In this document: piece after piece, positions 23,018 to 55,789 of the stretch
Layout of the letters: each line of letters begins with the position of its first letter
Position numbering within the stretch: position 1 is the first letter of the stretch
Source: Silene conica
Lineage: Eukaryota; Streptophyta; Magnoliopsida; Caryophyllales; Caryophyllaceae
DNA: 64,000 nucleotides
Assembly (NCBI GenBank): GCA_029255685.2
Contig: CM055319.2
Location: 15,222,247 to 15,286,246, forward strand
Reading direction: 5' to 3'
Position numbers and translations under genes: made by a program
Notes under the pieces: model-generated
What the model saw: only the letters and a program-made list of their open reading frames with translations
Told to the model about the DNA's origin: nothing
Database searches by the model: none

Positions 23018-24393
23018 TGTTAGAACACATGCGATGTTGATGATGTCAAGTTACTCCTAATATCCTCTAATGTTTTCCTCTAAGTGTTGTGATTAATAGC
23101 AAATGACATCAAGCAAGTGAATGATTGAAAGGTGATCAAGATGAAGACTCAAGATGCAAGAGCAATACAACCTAAGTCGATTCTAGAATGAGTGTTGTAA
23201 GCAAGGTAATTAAGCATACTCGTCTAAGTTATTAAGAGTGCAAAATGTGTGCAACAGTCCTCAGACTGTTGCATAACTGGTTTCTAGTGCTAGCTACGGG
23301 GATGGTTTTCAAAGAGGTGTTCAAATGTTTGAATGTGTTTTCAAAATATCAGCTTGTTTTTAAATCATTATTATTTGAATTAAAATCAGAGAAATCAATT
23401 AGTTGAAATCTTCTTCAAAAGTGACTTCGTCTTTGTGAAAAGCAAATTAATTATGCTATATTTCCTCATTTAGCTAAGTGAGTTTCTCCATGAAAGAAAG
23501 TGGAAGGCACTCCATGACTAAATGAGTGCAACATAGAGCATTGTGTATCAGACCAATCCTTTTCCCCTCTTTGAAAAAACTGATTCACCCTTTTACCCAT
23601 CAAGTAAAGACAATCATGTAGTGATAAAGGGTGGACAAAGCACATGCTTTAGGGTTTCAAAGCATTTACCCTTCGGCTATATATATGGACCCTTGGGTTC
23701 ATTTATTAGCTAAGACTTTTTAGTGCATTCATTACAACTTTGCAAAAACTGATTCATGCTTCATTCTTCAAAGTATTTTTACAAATGTTTTAAGTTCTAA
23801 AGTCTTCAAAACTGTTTTAACAAGTCATTATCTCCTAAGCACTAGTTAGCTCTCTTAATGCCTAATGAGTATGTTCAAGGACCTTGTGTTTAGATCTTAA
23901 ATGAAGTCTCCATGTTCAATTCTTAAAGAGAACCCCTGAGACATTGATCGTGTAAACCAAAGGTAGAACATCGAAACTCTTAGAGCGGAGTAGCTCTAGG
24001 TTTGAGTCAAGTGTTACGAGCGGAGTAGCTCTAAGCAAAATGCAACCGGAGTAGGTTGGGGAGTTGTTTTATTGTAATCGTCTTAGTTAAGCGGAATAGC
24101 TTCTAAACATTCAATAAAATAACGGTTGAGACGTAGGCTCCGGAGTAGGAGTTGAACCAATTTTTTAAGTATCGTTTGTTTATGTTTTACTCAAACTCTT
24201 TCCTACATACACTTCGTTTATTTGCTACTTACGTAAAAGAATAAATCTGTGCAACTGTTGCCTATACTGTTGCTCAGACTCTATATATTTCTCGTTGCTT
24301 CTCTCACAATCGCTCAAGTTGAATTAAAATTTTAAAAAGGTCACCTAATTCACCCTCTCCCCCTCTTAGGTGTTAACTCGTTGTGACTCTCGA
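23018..24393 (+). repeat. 3' LTR of Copia-B
   Basis: This 1376-bp copy starts TGTTAGAACAC and ends CTCTCGA, followed by the target duplication GTTAA at 24394-24398. Small insertions relative to the 5' copy (for example near 23916 and 24206) account for the length difference. Confidence 0.9.
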
Positions 24394-24439
24394 GTTAAGT
24401 TAGTTACTAAACTCCAATATAATATGATCATCTTCAACA
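24394..24439 (-). repeat. Copia-A 5' LTR, outer part
   Basis: Read on the - strand this begins TGTTGAAGATG and is the outermost 46 bp of the Copia-A LTR, separated from the rest by Copia-B. The first five bases at 24394 are the Copia-B target duplication. Confidence 0.6.
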
Positions 24440-24813
24440 ATACAACAGAGAGAAGTCAAATAAAAGGTTTGCGGTGACGTTCAAAGTTTTAACATGAAAC
24501 CAAGCACGAAAATAAATGGTACAATATTTCAAGATTGTAACTGCATTATTACCACGCACCTTTCTCATGTGTCACTATCTAACCCTAAGATATTTCCCTT
24601 CCATTATTTTTTAAGATCATGAGATTGACAATTAATTAAGTCCATTTAAACTTAGTTCAAGTGATAAAAGCGCTCATATTTCAATCACGAAATTAGAATT
24701 TGATTTACACACAGCGACATATATAAACTAATAAAGAGAACAAACTTTAGTTGTATCAATTCCACCATTTTTTATTTTTCGTCATCTATCAAATTCATTC
24801 AAACTCACTAAAT
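24440..24813 (+). promoter_or_regulatory. Proximal promoter and 5' UTR of CRK-B
   Basis: Only about 375 bp separate the outer edge of the Copia-A LTR from the CRK-B start codon. A TATAAA box lies at 24722-24727, about 87 bp upstream of the ATG, a plausible core promoter. No W-box cluster can be claimed with confidence. Regulatory sequence further upstream has been displaced by 23 kb of transposons. Confidence 0.45.
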
Positions 24814-46696
<21,883 letters not shown>

Positions 46697-47029
46697 GAAA
46701 GAGGTAATAAGACGGCAGTAGATACTAGATAATACTCCGTACCAATTAAGTTTCTGAAACGGGATAAGGTCTATTATACGCGTGCGCGCCAAACTCAGTA
46801 TCACCAGAAAGTTGCCAATTTTTTGGGATCTAATAGGATCATCGAAGTCTACATTAAGATAACAACTTGGGTAACTTGTAAAACTACGTATTACATATAC
46901 GTTTTTCTTCAATAATTAATCGAACTTCAAAGTCTCACGTTACACCATTCTTATTGCATTGTGGGATAAGATTACAAAGTCATGCTCATTGTTTAAAAGC
47001 TAGAATTATAGAACAAGAATAGTTAAATA
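46697..47029 (+). other. CRK-B 3' flank
   Basis: Downstream of the stop (46694-46696) the sequence is AT-rich and should contain the 3' UTR. AATAAT and AATTAATC near 46911-46920 could serve in polyadenylation. No gene is seen. Confidence 0.45.
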
Positions 47030-47303
47030 CTCGCTCCTATTTATAATAACCTTTCTTCTTTCTTTTTTCATCAATTCACAATAACTTTCCTATATCCTTT
47101 TTCGTAAAATTTTATATATATTTTAATCACCGCATAATAATACTCCAAAATACTCATATTTTATCTTTATTTCACAATAATACCACACAATACTTTTATT
47201 CTCTCTAATCAGCTAACCCCTACAATACTTTCTGTTTATTTAATTAATTTTCTTACTTTTTGTATCATTTCTCAATAAGAATGGTTTTAAGAATAGGAGG
47301 AAG
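47030..47303. mobile_element. Stowaway-like MITE downstream of CRK-B, TSD TA
   Basis: A 274-bp element with ends CTCGCTCCTATTTATAATAA and the complementary AAGAATAGGAGGAAG, flanked by TA. The ends are imperfect inverted repeats. Confidence 0.7.
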
Positions 47304-49121
47304 TATTACAATTCCAATATTTATCAAAGGAGATTAAACCAAGAGAGATTTTAATTATTCTCTCAAGAACATGTTTGTCAATAAAAATTTCAAAAATAAA
47401 ATTCTTCCATTGTGTATTACATTGGGTTTGTCAAAATAAGAATTTGGTTCTTATTTAAGAACCAAGTTCTTTGTTGGTTTCAAGAAAAAAAAAAATTTAT
47501 GAAGATAATAAGATAATTAATAGTGGGTCCTAATTAAGAACTAAATAAAGTTCTTCTATTGTGATGTGAAATTCTTAAACTTAGTAATTTGTGAAAATAA
47601 CTTGGAAACAGGAAGAACTTTATATAAAGTTCTACTATTGCTATAGAGATGAAGATATAGAGATGTACGCATTATTAGAGGGTAGAGTTGATTATAAAAT
47701 AAAGTCCAACTTTTTTAAAATACCTATTTAAATTAATTTACCTTTTAAGTATAGTAGGAGTAACAATATATCCCACGTGGAAAAATTAGGGAACAAAGAA
47801 TGGAAATAAGATATAAAATAATTTTTAAAGTAGATAATATTAGAGGTTGGAGTTGATTATAAAAGAAAGTCTAACTTTTTCAAAATAATAATGTGTAGTT
47901 TTTCTCCTCTTGCCGTTCTCTGTCCCCTTCTCCTACGAGCCTCTATATATAATTCTCTATATAACAGTTACTCTATTTGTTGTGTTCATCCCGGAAAAGT
48001 AGGAGTTACTCCGCTTATTGCGTTTTGATCATTTCTTCCACAACGGTCACTCCTTGCTGCACTTTTAACCTAATTTCTCACGTTCCAGATTGCATGTAGT
48101 TGCTTTAAGACTTAATTAATCGCCCTAGAAAATAGTTGTTTTTGTTTTATTATTCGCAATGTCTGCTACTCCTGGGAGGCTACTGCTTTTTTACTGGCAG
48201 TTCTTTTTGACTGCACAACGGACTATTTCCTTCATATCCTGAATTTCTTTCCTGACCTGGTGCATTTGGGAACATATATACTTCGTTGAGCATATACTTG
48301 TATGGGGTTTGGCCTGAGATATTTTCTGATCAGGCAGGGAATATCCTGACTCAACAATTACTTTGGAGCAATAATTTTTTTTTGAAATCAAATTAAATAA
48401 TCTTTTTTTTGAAATCAAATTAAATAATCCTTTTCATTAAGCTAAGTTTGAGGTGGTGCCTTTGAATTCTTCCACAATTCCTTCCCCTATCATCATCGTA
48501 CCAAGTTGCAGATATTTAAGGTGTGGACAGCCGAGTTAGCCTATGAATTAGGTAATAAGGTAGATTATGAATCCATCCATTTCAAAATTCGACTAGTTAA
48601 ATGTTGACATGTTCGATTTCTACCCTTCACCGTTCATGGTATTTTCGGATCACTTCTTATTTTATACATACCATTTTCAATTTTGTGATTATTTTATGAT
48701 TAAATATAATTATTATGATCCATTTAATTAAACCGTTTATGTTACTTGCTTTTTAAAAATGGTCACATTCGATTGTAAAATAATCTCAAAATCGAATCAT
48801 TTTGAAAATAATAAGATGTCTCATTTTAAGAGAGAGGCCAACTATTTTCGGATATACCATATAGGATATCAATTATTTAATGAAGGTATAAATATAAATA
48901 TTAGCTAATACTTTCTTTGCAAATTCACATTATTGATTTAACTTTAGACGAGGAAAATGTCACCATTTTATAACAAAAACTAATAATTTAACAATTAAAT
49001 GTTAGAACTAAAAATGTTTTCTATCAATAAACTGGTAGTAATTTATTTTCAAAAAATGTTCACATTTTATTGTAAAATAATCACATTTTTATCCGAATTC
49101 AACAATTCTGTTTATGTACGC
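47304..49121. other. Intergenic AT-rich region with local direct repeats
   Basis: No gene was recognised. A pair of about 52-bp direct repeats around AGAGTTGATTATAAAA lies at 47671-47722 and 47834-47887. A tandem duplication of about 27 bp (TTTTTGAAATCAAATTAAAT core) lies at 48374-48429. Short frames here lack domains. Confidence 0.55.
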
Positions 49122-49470
49122 GAATCAACGATAATGAGATTTACTTTGAAGAACATGAAGGCTACAACAAAAAAGGGCTGATATTTGGTGCGGGAAATGC
49201 ATCACCAGTTATTTGGGAACATCGCCGTCATTCAAGTGTTGGGAGCACTTCATACAACCCAGGTATTGTCGGTAGAGTGCTTGAAGAAAATGCTCGGCTA
49301 AAACAACAAGAAGTCGAGCAATCTCAAAGACTTAAGGCTATTTAAGAGTTCTTAAGTCAACAAGGCTTCTGTACTCAAAACTGTAACCCGGGAGATCCTT
49401 CTCAACCACGACGTGACTTTGATGATGACGGTGGCGATAGTGCTAGGTCGGCCACCCCTTTCATCACCCA
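49122..49470 (+). pseudogene. Transposase_24-like C-terminal exons in CACTA-2
   Basis: From 49122 the frame reads RINDNEIYFEEHEGYNKKGL, then HRRHSSVGSTSYNPG, then a coiled coil with VLEENARLKQQEVEQSQRLK (stop near 49342), closely matching the copies in CACTA-1 and CACTA-3. The intron present in CACTA-1 appears to be missing here: the two exons are contiguous. Confidence 0.72.
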
Positions 49471-50136
49471 TCATACCCCTCACACCACTGTGAGATACGG
49501 TATCCTAGTTTATTAGGTTGGTTAGTATGTTTGTATTCAATCTTTTTAGTTTTTTTTTAAATCGAATGTATTCTGACATATAACTATGTAAAACCTTATT
49601 TTTAGTTTTGAAAAAGCTTTTCAAAATCATGTCTCGGACCAGTTGTTGTGTGTTGGGTTGCTTTGGCTGTAGTCAGCTACTTTTATGCAGGTTTAGAGAG
49701 CTTACAAATGGCTAAAATCAGCCATTAGCTTAAATGGGGGAGCATATAGAAATAGCTGAAACATGCCAAAACCTACAGGAATTTGCGACGGAAAATCCGT
49801 CACAAAGCTTGACTTTCGTTGACTTTTTGACTGGTCAAGTCAAAGTCAGTCAAGTTTTGCGACGGAAAATCCATCGCAAAACTTGATTGACTTTGACTTG
49901 ACCAGTCAAAAAGTCAAAGGAAGTCAAGTTTTGCGAAAGAAAATTCATCACAAATCTTGACTGACTCTGACTTTCCAGAGCCGTCACAAACCCATTGGCG
50001 ACGGATAGTCCGTAGCAAAATCAATTGCGACGGAAAATTCCGTCGCAAAATTTCATTTTTCGACAAAAAAGTGCGACAGAGGATTTCCGTCGCAAGTTCG
50101 CCGCAAATGACGAATTTGCCACGGGAACATCTTGTC

Positions 50137-50996
50137 TAGGGATGGCAATGGGTAGGATCTGTGTAGGGTTCGGCAAGACCAGACCCGACCCGAAGTAAAA
50201 GAACTTAGACCCATACCCGACCCAGACCCTAAAGAGTATGAAATTAATGGACCCACACCCGACCCTAATGGGTCTGGGTCGGGGTAGGGTCTGCCCTAGG
50301 GTCTAATTTTTCTTAACGAATCATCCAATTTTTCTTAACGAGTCCAATTTGAAGAAACAGTAAGTTTGTAAGAGTAAGAGTATGCATATACAAGCTTGAA
50401 CTGGACAGTAAATTTGAAGAAACACGCAGCAACAACAACAAAATTAACGCAGCAACTAGAATTGGAATCTGATTTCTTAATTCTGATTTCTTAATTCGAA
50501 CACGCAGCAACAACAACAAAATTAACGTAGTAAGTTTGTTTTCTGAAATCTGATTTCTTAATTCGAATAAGAGAAAACACAAAAACAAAAATAACGCAGC
50601 AACCCGTGGAGATTAATATGTCATGTTGTTGGTAGATGCAGATGAATGAAATCGGCGGAGAAGAAGACGATGAAGGAATATTAGTGTTTGTGTTTTAGGG
50701 TTTTTGAATTATAATTACAAAAATGAATTGGGAAACTGAGAAAGGGAAAGTGGGAAGTAGTGCAGCGTAAGTTATGAGTTATGATATTACATTTTTTTTT
50801 TTAATAAAAATAAAACACGGGTCCACGGGTTGGGTCAGGTCTCAATAGTTAGACACAGACTCGGACCCTAAATTTTTATATAGGAGTCATACCCGACCCA
50901 TACCCGAGCGGGTCTCAAAAATTCGAACTCATACCTTACCCATCAGGGTCCGAACCTAAGGGTCTGGGTAGGGTACCCGACCCGCTGCCATCCCTA
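50137..50996. mobile_element. hAT-type non-autonomous element inside CACTA-2
   Basis: An 860-bp element with inverted ends TAGGGATGGCA and TGCCATCCCTA and an 8-bp target duplication with one mismatch (ATCTTGTC at 50129-50136, GTCTTGTC at 50997-51004). Subterminal regions are full of GACCC / GGGTC repeats. The ends and 8-bp duplication point to the hAT superfamily. The interior has repeated AGCAACAACAACAAAATTAA blocks and no transposase. Confidence 0.82.
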
Positions 50997-51048
50997 GTCT
51001 TGTCTGCGATGGAATTTTCCATTGCAAATGCACTGTTGTTTTGTAGTG

Positions 51049-52188
51049 ATACATAATCAGTCGATTAAAACCGACTAAAATTACATGGATTTTTTCCGAT
51101 TTTGTGTATAGAGTAGGAGGTTTAAATAAGAAAGAAATTAAAGTAAATTATATCCTACTCTCAAGAGTAGGGAGTAGTATATAACCATGCAGTTACATTA
51201 AATAATAAATTAAAAGAAATATTAAAAAGAACAAAATTAGCTACTCACTGTATGATTCTATTTTTTTCTTTTTACTCAATTTATCAAAGTCAACCTTTTT
51301 TCTTCTATTTGCATTCGAATTTATCATGTTCATATTTCGTAATCATTAAATTACACTACCATATTTACTAAATTACAAATAAATGTAATAGTATCATATG
51401 GTGAATATCACACTATATGGTACATATTCATCAAATTACATTATCATATTCACTGAATTAAACTTGAATATAATAGTATCAATTGGTGAATGTTATATCA
51501 CATAACAAATATTTATCAAATCGGACTATCATCTTCGCTAAATATAAAATGACTATCATGGTGACTGACTTATGATGAATACACAATAGATATTACATAT
51601 TCATCAAATTAACAATGAATACGGTAGCGTCATATGATCAATAAATATCACACTCGAAATCACCATTTAACTATGAAAAAAGAGAGAGAGAAAGAGAGAG
51701 ATAACAGTTAAGTGATTTAAGGATAACACAAATCACCTAATATAACAATTTAATAGTTTCACCAAAAAAGAAAAAAAACAATTTAATAGTGAATAATGAG
51801 GGAGAAACATATATTTAATTCAATTAACTTTAGGGTTGTGATATAATATTAGAACATACTTTTGACGGTTAAAAACGACTTAAAATGCATAGACTCTTTG
51901 AATTTTTTGAGCAAGAAATAAGGGTTTTTTTGTTTTGCGCTAACTACTTTTGGTGAGTGAAGAGTAAAATAATGGACCGGGATGAGTAGTTTTTATATTT
52001 TATGAAATATATTTATTTATTTATTTTAATTTTAATTTTAATTTTAATTTTAAAATGGATAAAGAGCATGGAAGAGTATAGTTTAAGAATTGAGAAAATA
52101 AGGGAATTTTTGTTTTTGTGGTAACTAGTTTTGATAAGTGAAGAGTAAAAAGATAGAGTGAGGTATAGGTGATTATCTTATTTTATGG
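51049..52188. other. Intergenic AT-rich region with degenerate repeats
   Basis: No gene is seen. Around 51340-51660 phrases such as ATTCATCAAATTA and TAGTATCA-TATGGTGAAT recur, suggesting old tandem duplication. A run of ATTTTA units lies at about 52023-52053. The segment 51890-52075 is repeated by 52076-52193 plus 55129-55185. Confidence 0.5.
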
Positions 52189-52699
52189 GATATTGTAAAA
52201 CCCCTCGTTGCAGCGGAAAATAAAACATACAACATGTCAAAATTTACGCGGAATTTAAACTTTAACATGCATAAAAACGAGGTGAATTAAAACTGAAACT
52301 GAAACAACTGATATGAACAGAAACATAGATAAGTATAACTGTCTAAGTACTGAAAGTAAATATATACAAACAGCCTGGGATGGCATATCCCTACAGGCAC
52401 TCAAAACTGAAATGTAACTAGAGTCTAGCTAACGATGAATAGGATCATCGCTCGCTAGCTCCATGCAACCCTCTGCCAACCACCTGTCATGTACCTACAT
52501 ACATGTAAACATGTACGCCACAATCAGTGGTGAGTGACTAGAGTTCTCCTAGCCACCTTTTGTAACGACACGTAACACATAAACATACAATATACTCCAA
52601 CATATACATAACATGTGAAGCATATAAATCTCAACATCTGAATCTCATATTATCATGCAATTACCATTCAAGGCTCTCAACCAACTTCGGAAACTATTT

Positions 52700-53550
52700 G
52701 GAAGGAGAGCCGGTTTCCCTTCCGATTGCCCGGCCGGGGGGTCTTTCAGTCCAAACCATTTACGAAACTAGCCAAAGAGTCATCCAATGCCTTGGATGAA
52801 CAATTCTATAATCAAACACTATACTCATAAATATCAACAACTACATCTGACACTGTACCAAAACTAGGCAAGTAGATGCAAAACAACAAGTATAAAGGTT
52901 CATCGGTCAACTAAAGACATAACCTAATTACCAAATATTCAGCAAGTAAAAAGGTTCAGAGGCGACATCTTAACGCATAACCTAGATACCAAATTCACAT
53001 TCACAAGCAATGGGTCCAGAGGTGAACTTAACACATATCCCACTACCATCAAATGTCGGGTCCAGAGGTGAGCTTAACACATATCCCAACATACATACAC
53101 AAGCAATGGGTCCAGAGGTGAACTTAACACATATCCCATTGCCACACACAAGTATTGGGTCGAGAGGTGAGCTTAACACATATCCCAATACACAGCTATC
53201 GCACACTGGGTCCAGAGGTGAACTTAACACATATCCCAATATGCAACAACCGATCACGTGTCAGGTCCAGAGGTGAACTTAACACATATCCTGACACGCC
53301 ACAAATAAAACACGTAATGGGTCCAGAGGTGAACTTAACACATATCCCATCACGCGACAAGTAGCTCACATATTAAGCTAAGAGGCCAGCTTAAGGCATA
53401 CCTTAATACGCATCAATACAATAGCATCCAAATATAGAAACTAGATCCTTAGTTCTAACCTTCTATACTTCTAAACAACACTTAATTGATCCCGGGAACT
53501 AAGTTGAGGGAGAGCCGGTTTCCTTTTCGGTTACCCGACCGGGGGGTCTC
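52700..53550. repeat. GC-rich direct repeats framing the hairpin array
   Basis: The block GGAGAGCCGGTTTCC...CCGGGGGGTCT occurs before the array (about 52702-52745) and again after it (about 53509-53550) with few differences, in the same orientation. Confidence 0.75.
52896..53408 (-). repeat. Tandem array of about ten hairpin units with matching arms
   Basis: Each unit of about 50 bp has a core close to TCCAGAGGTGAACTTAACAC followed by ATAT, flanked by short inverted arms. Arms in order: AGGTT/AACCT (52896, 52952), TGGG/CCCA plus (53011), ATGTCGGG/CCCAACAT (53053), GCAATGGG/CCCATTGC (53103-53142), GTATTGGG/CCCAATAC (53152-53191), GCACACTGGG/CCCAATATGC (53201), CGTGTCAGG/CCTGACACG (53257-53298), CGTAATGGG/CCCATCACG (53313), TATTAAG/CTTAATA (53371-53408). 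The arms change together between units. In the eight 3'-most units every stem mismatch I found is A-C on the + strand, hence G-U on the - strand. Function unknown. Confidence 0.8.
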
Positions 53551-55789
53551 TATCCTCTCTCCATTCCCGAACCCAATATAGTGTCGCCCATCCTCTTGGG
53601 ACCTCAAACACACATAAGCAAGAGATAAACAAGTTCTTCAACAATTATAACCAACCTACGACTTTCCTTCCACAAGTTTAAGGGTCACTAACCATCTAAC
53701 TAGGTCCACTAGGTCTCAATAACAACCTAGGATAAGATTAACTTAGGAAGAGAAACAACCTTCTAAGCATTGTTTACTAACTACCCATTACCATTAAGTG
53801 AATACTAACTTTAGCTAAGAAACAACATCCTAAAATGTTGCTCGCTAACTACCCATTAACCATGACCTTAAACATCACAACTTATGATACTTAATCATGT
53901 TAAGAACTTAAAAGGAACCTTACAACAAACAATTGAAAAAGGATTAACATGAGGCAATTAACTAATCGCTTGACCAAACTTACTTAGCCTAAACATTCAT
54001 ATAAAACCAAGTAATTATATTCATAAATACTACATAAACATTACTTAAGAAATGGGGAAACAAGTCCCCAAAACAATCACGAAACAATTAAACAACACGA
54101 AAGTTACAGGCACATTGCGCAGCTGGCCCTCACTTGCGCAGCCTGCGCCCCTGCACGGGCAGGCCGTTTCTCGCGATTTCCTGCAATTTCTCAATTCCTT
54201 CAAACTTTCGACAATTGATTTTACACTATGATTTCAAGTCGTAAATCTATCCTACCAGCACATATAATCCCATAACAATCCCAAATATACATCAAACATG
54301 ATTTTTGGACAATCGAAACACAAATTAAGAACAATCTTTGTATTCGTCTTAAGAACATGAAATCTGAAAATGAGTAAATAATCATATGAACACCAAACCA
54401 ATCATGTGAATATCATCTAAGATTAAACCCTAACATGTTTCTAAGTCTTAAACAACAACAAACATCATCAAAATCAGAATCTTCACAATAAACACCAAGA
54501 AAATGCTATTTTAACAATAAAGGTCGAGTTTCTCATTATCGTCACCTTAAAAGCGGTTATGCTCCAATTTCTTCTTCAATAACGAAGCTATCAACCTCCG
54601 GGTCCTCTAATCCAAACCCTACAACAAAAGAAACGAAATTAAGAAGCTTAAAACGGAATTTAGCCAAAACAGCGTCTTTTTCGAGTTCGACGAAATTGAA
54701 ATTGAAAGGGATAGAAAGCTTGGAAATCTCGCAAGGATTCCGAAAATGCAAGACTTACCGCGATTCGAGTTCGGGAAGGCCTTGAAATGTCGATTTTAAG
54801 CTTGAAATAAAAGGAGAAATGGAGGAAAAGAGAAAGCAGTGAAAGTGTTTTGGTGAGGGTGAAGAATGTCGACATAAGGGTTTTTGGTGGGGTTAAGTAG
54901 TCCTTTCCTTATTTTGAGTCGGGTTACTTGTTTTTGTGAAGCGGATTCAAGTCGGGTTTGATTTAAGCCAAGTTATTAATATCTTAAGAACTGAAGGATT
55001 CTTAAGACGAATCTTAACGAAAGATTTAAAAATAACTTAACAATTTATACTAAAATATTATTATATTTCGTAAAATAATTTAAAACCTTTAAAATATTAT
55101 TTACGAAAATGCGGGATGTTACAGATATACTTGTTATTTTTTTTATTATTATTTTAAAATGGATAAGGAGTATGGAGGACTATATACCTGAGAGCACTAA
55201 AAAACAATAGCGCTCTTGCGACGGAATAGTCCGTCGCAAATAAGGGTAAATCCGTCGCAAATACGATATTTGCGACGGAAGCGGTCTATCGCTTTTTTTG
55301 TCGCAAAATGAAGTCTTGCGACGGAATCGTCTACTTTGCGACGGATATCGGTCAAGATTTGCGACGGATTTTTCGTCGCAAACATTAACTGACTTTAACT
55401 TTTTTGGACTGGTCCAGTCAAAGCAAGTCAAGGTTTGCGACGGAAAATCCGTCGCAAAGGTCAATAAAGTCAAGGTTTGCGACGGATTTTCCATCGCTAA
55501 TACCCGCATGTTTTACCAAGTTTAAGCTTAATGGCTGATTTTAGCCATTTCTAAGCTCTCCAAACCTGCATAAAAGTGGCTGATTTGAGCCAAAACAACC
55601 CAACACACAACAACTTGTCCGAGACAAGATTTTCATAAGGTTTTTCATAACTAAAAATAAGATTTTACATAATTATATGTCAGAATACATTCGACTTAAA
55701 AAACTAAACAGAATGAATACAAACAAACTCCGGTAAACTAGTGATAGAAAGAGAAAAAGCAACGGAATAAGCATTGCTAATCCCTAGAA

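Larger units (their letters stand above)
9797..24393 (+). mobile_element. Copia-B: Sirevirus-like Ty1/Copia retrotransposon with a third ORF, 5-bp TSD GTTAA
   Basis: Long LTRs (9797-11161 and 23018-24393) enclose gag, pol and an extra ORF in the envelope position. The target duplication GTTAA is seen at 9792-9796 and 24394-24398. The element spans 14.6 kb, of which about 3.6 kb is two later solo-LTR insertions with their duplications (11927-13797 and 18716-20452). Domain order is gag, protease, integrase, RT, RNase H, as in Copia. The size, long LTRs, coiled-coil gag extension and third ORF point to the Sirevirus group. The LTRs differ at roughly 2-3% of positions by eye, so it looks older than the Gypsy element. 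Stops and frameshifts make it non-autonomous. Confidence 0.92.
1690..24439 (-). mobile_element. Copia-A: old, 3'-truncated Ty1/Copia element, split by two later insertions
   Basis: The element reads on the - strand from about 24439 down to about 1690. Its short 5' LTR (about 190 bp) is made of 24439-24394 plus 9796 to about 9650 and begins TGTTGAAG on the - strand. Gag follows at 9624-8593, then protease and GAG-pre-integrase at 8547-7942, then the integrase core, which is interrupted by a Ty3/Gypsy element exactly at 2357-7612. The second interruption, within the LTR, is Copia-B at 9797-24393. Reverse transcriptase, RNase H and the 3' LTR are absent: the element ends shortly after a DVIF-like motif near 1700. 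Many stops and frameshifts mark it as the oldest layer of the block. The left end is approximate. Confidence 0.75.
49122..51048 (+). mobile_element. CACTA-2: left-truncated CACTA element
   Basis: The right terminus ends CATTTGCAAT-type repeats and TTTTGTAGTG at 51048, matching the family ends. Degraded TTTGCGACGG repeats lie at 49780-50115 and 51003-51025. The left side begins abruptly inside a Transposase_24 exon at about 49122; no left terminus was found. It is on the + strand, opposite to CACTA-1 and -3. A hAT-type MITE is inserted at 50137-50996. Confidence 0.78.
52194..55123 (-). mobile_element. Solo LTR 3 (2.9 kb, antisense), TSD GATAT
   Basis: A 2930-bp insertion flanked by GATAT (52189-52193 and 55124-55128). 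On the - strand it begins TGTAACATCCCGC and ends GGGGTTTTACA, so TGTA...TACA termini with a 5-bp duplication mark it as an LTR. There is no internal region or coding gene. It carries the hairpin array at 52896-53408 and the flanking copies of a GC-rich block (52700-52745 and 53510-53548). The family is not identified. Confidence 0.88.

Noticed and set aside
24751..24813. Longer N-terminus for CRK-B
   Set aside because: It would start at TTG; the ATG at 24814 gives a clean signal peptide.
53010..53364. Frames on both strands with repeated EVNLTHIP or CVKFTSGP peptides
   Set aside because: Both strands are open only because the units are of similar length in a tandem array; the arm pairing shows constraint on stems, not on protein.
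52896..53408. CRISPR-like look (repeats with variable spacers)
   Set aside because: This is a plant nuclear LTR, the spacers are inverted copies of each other around each core, and no cas genes exist.
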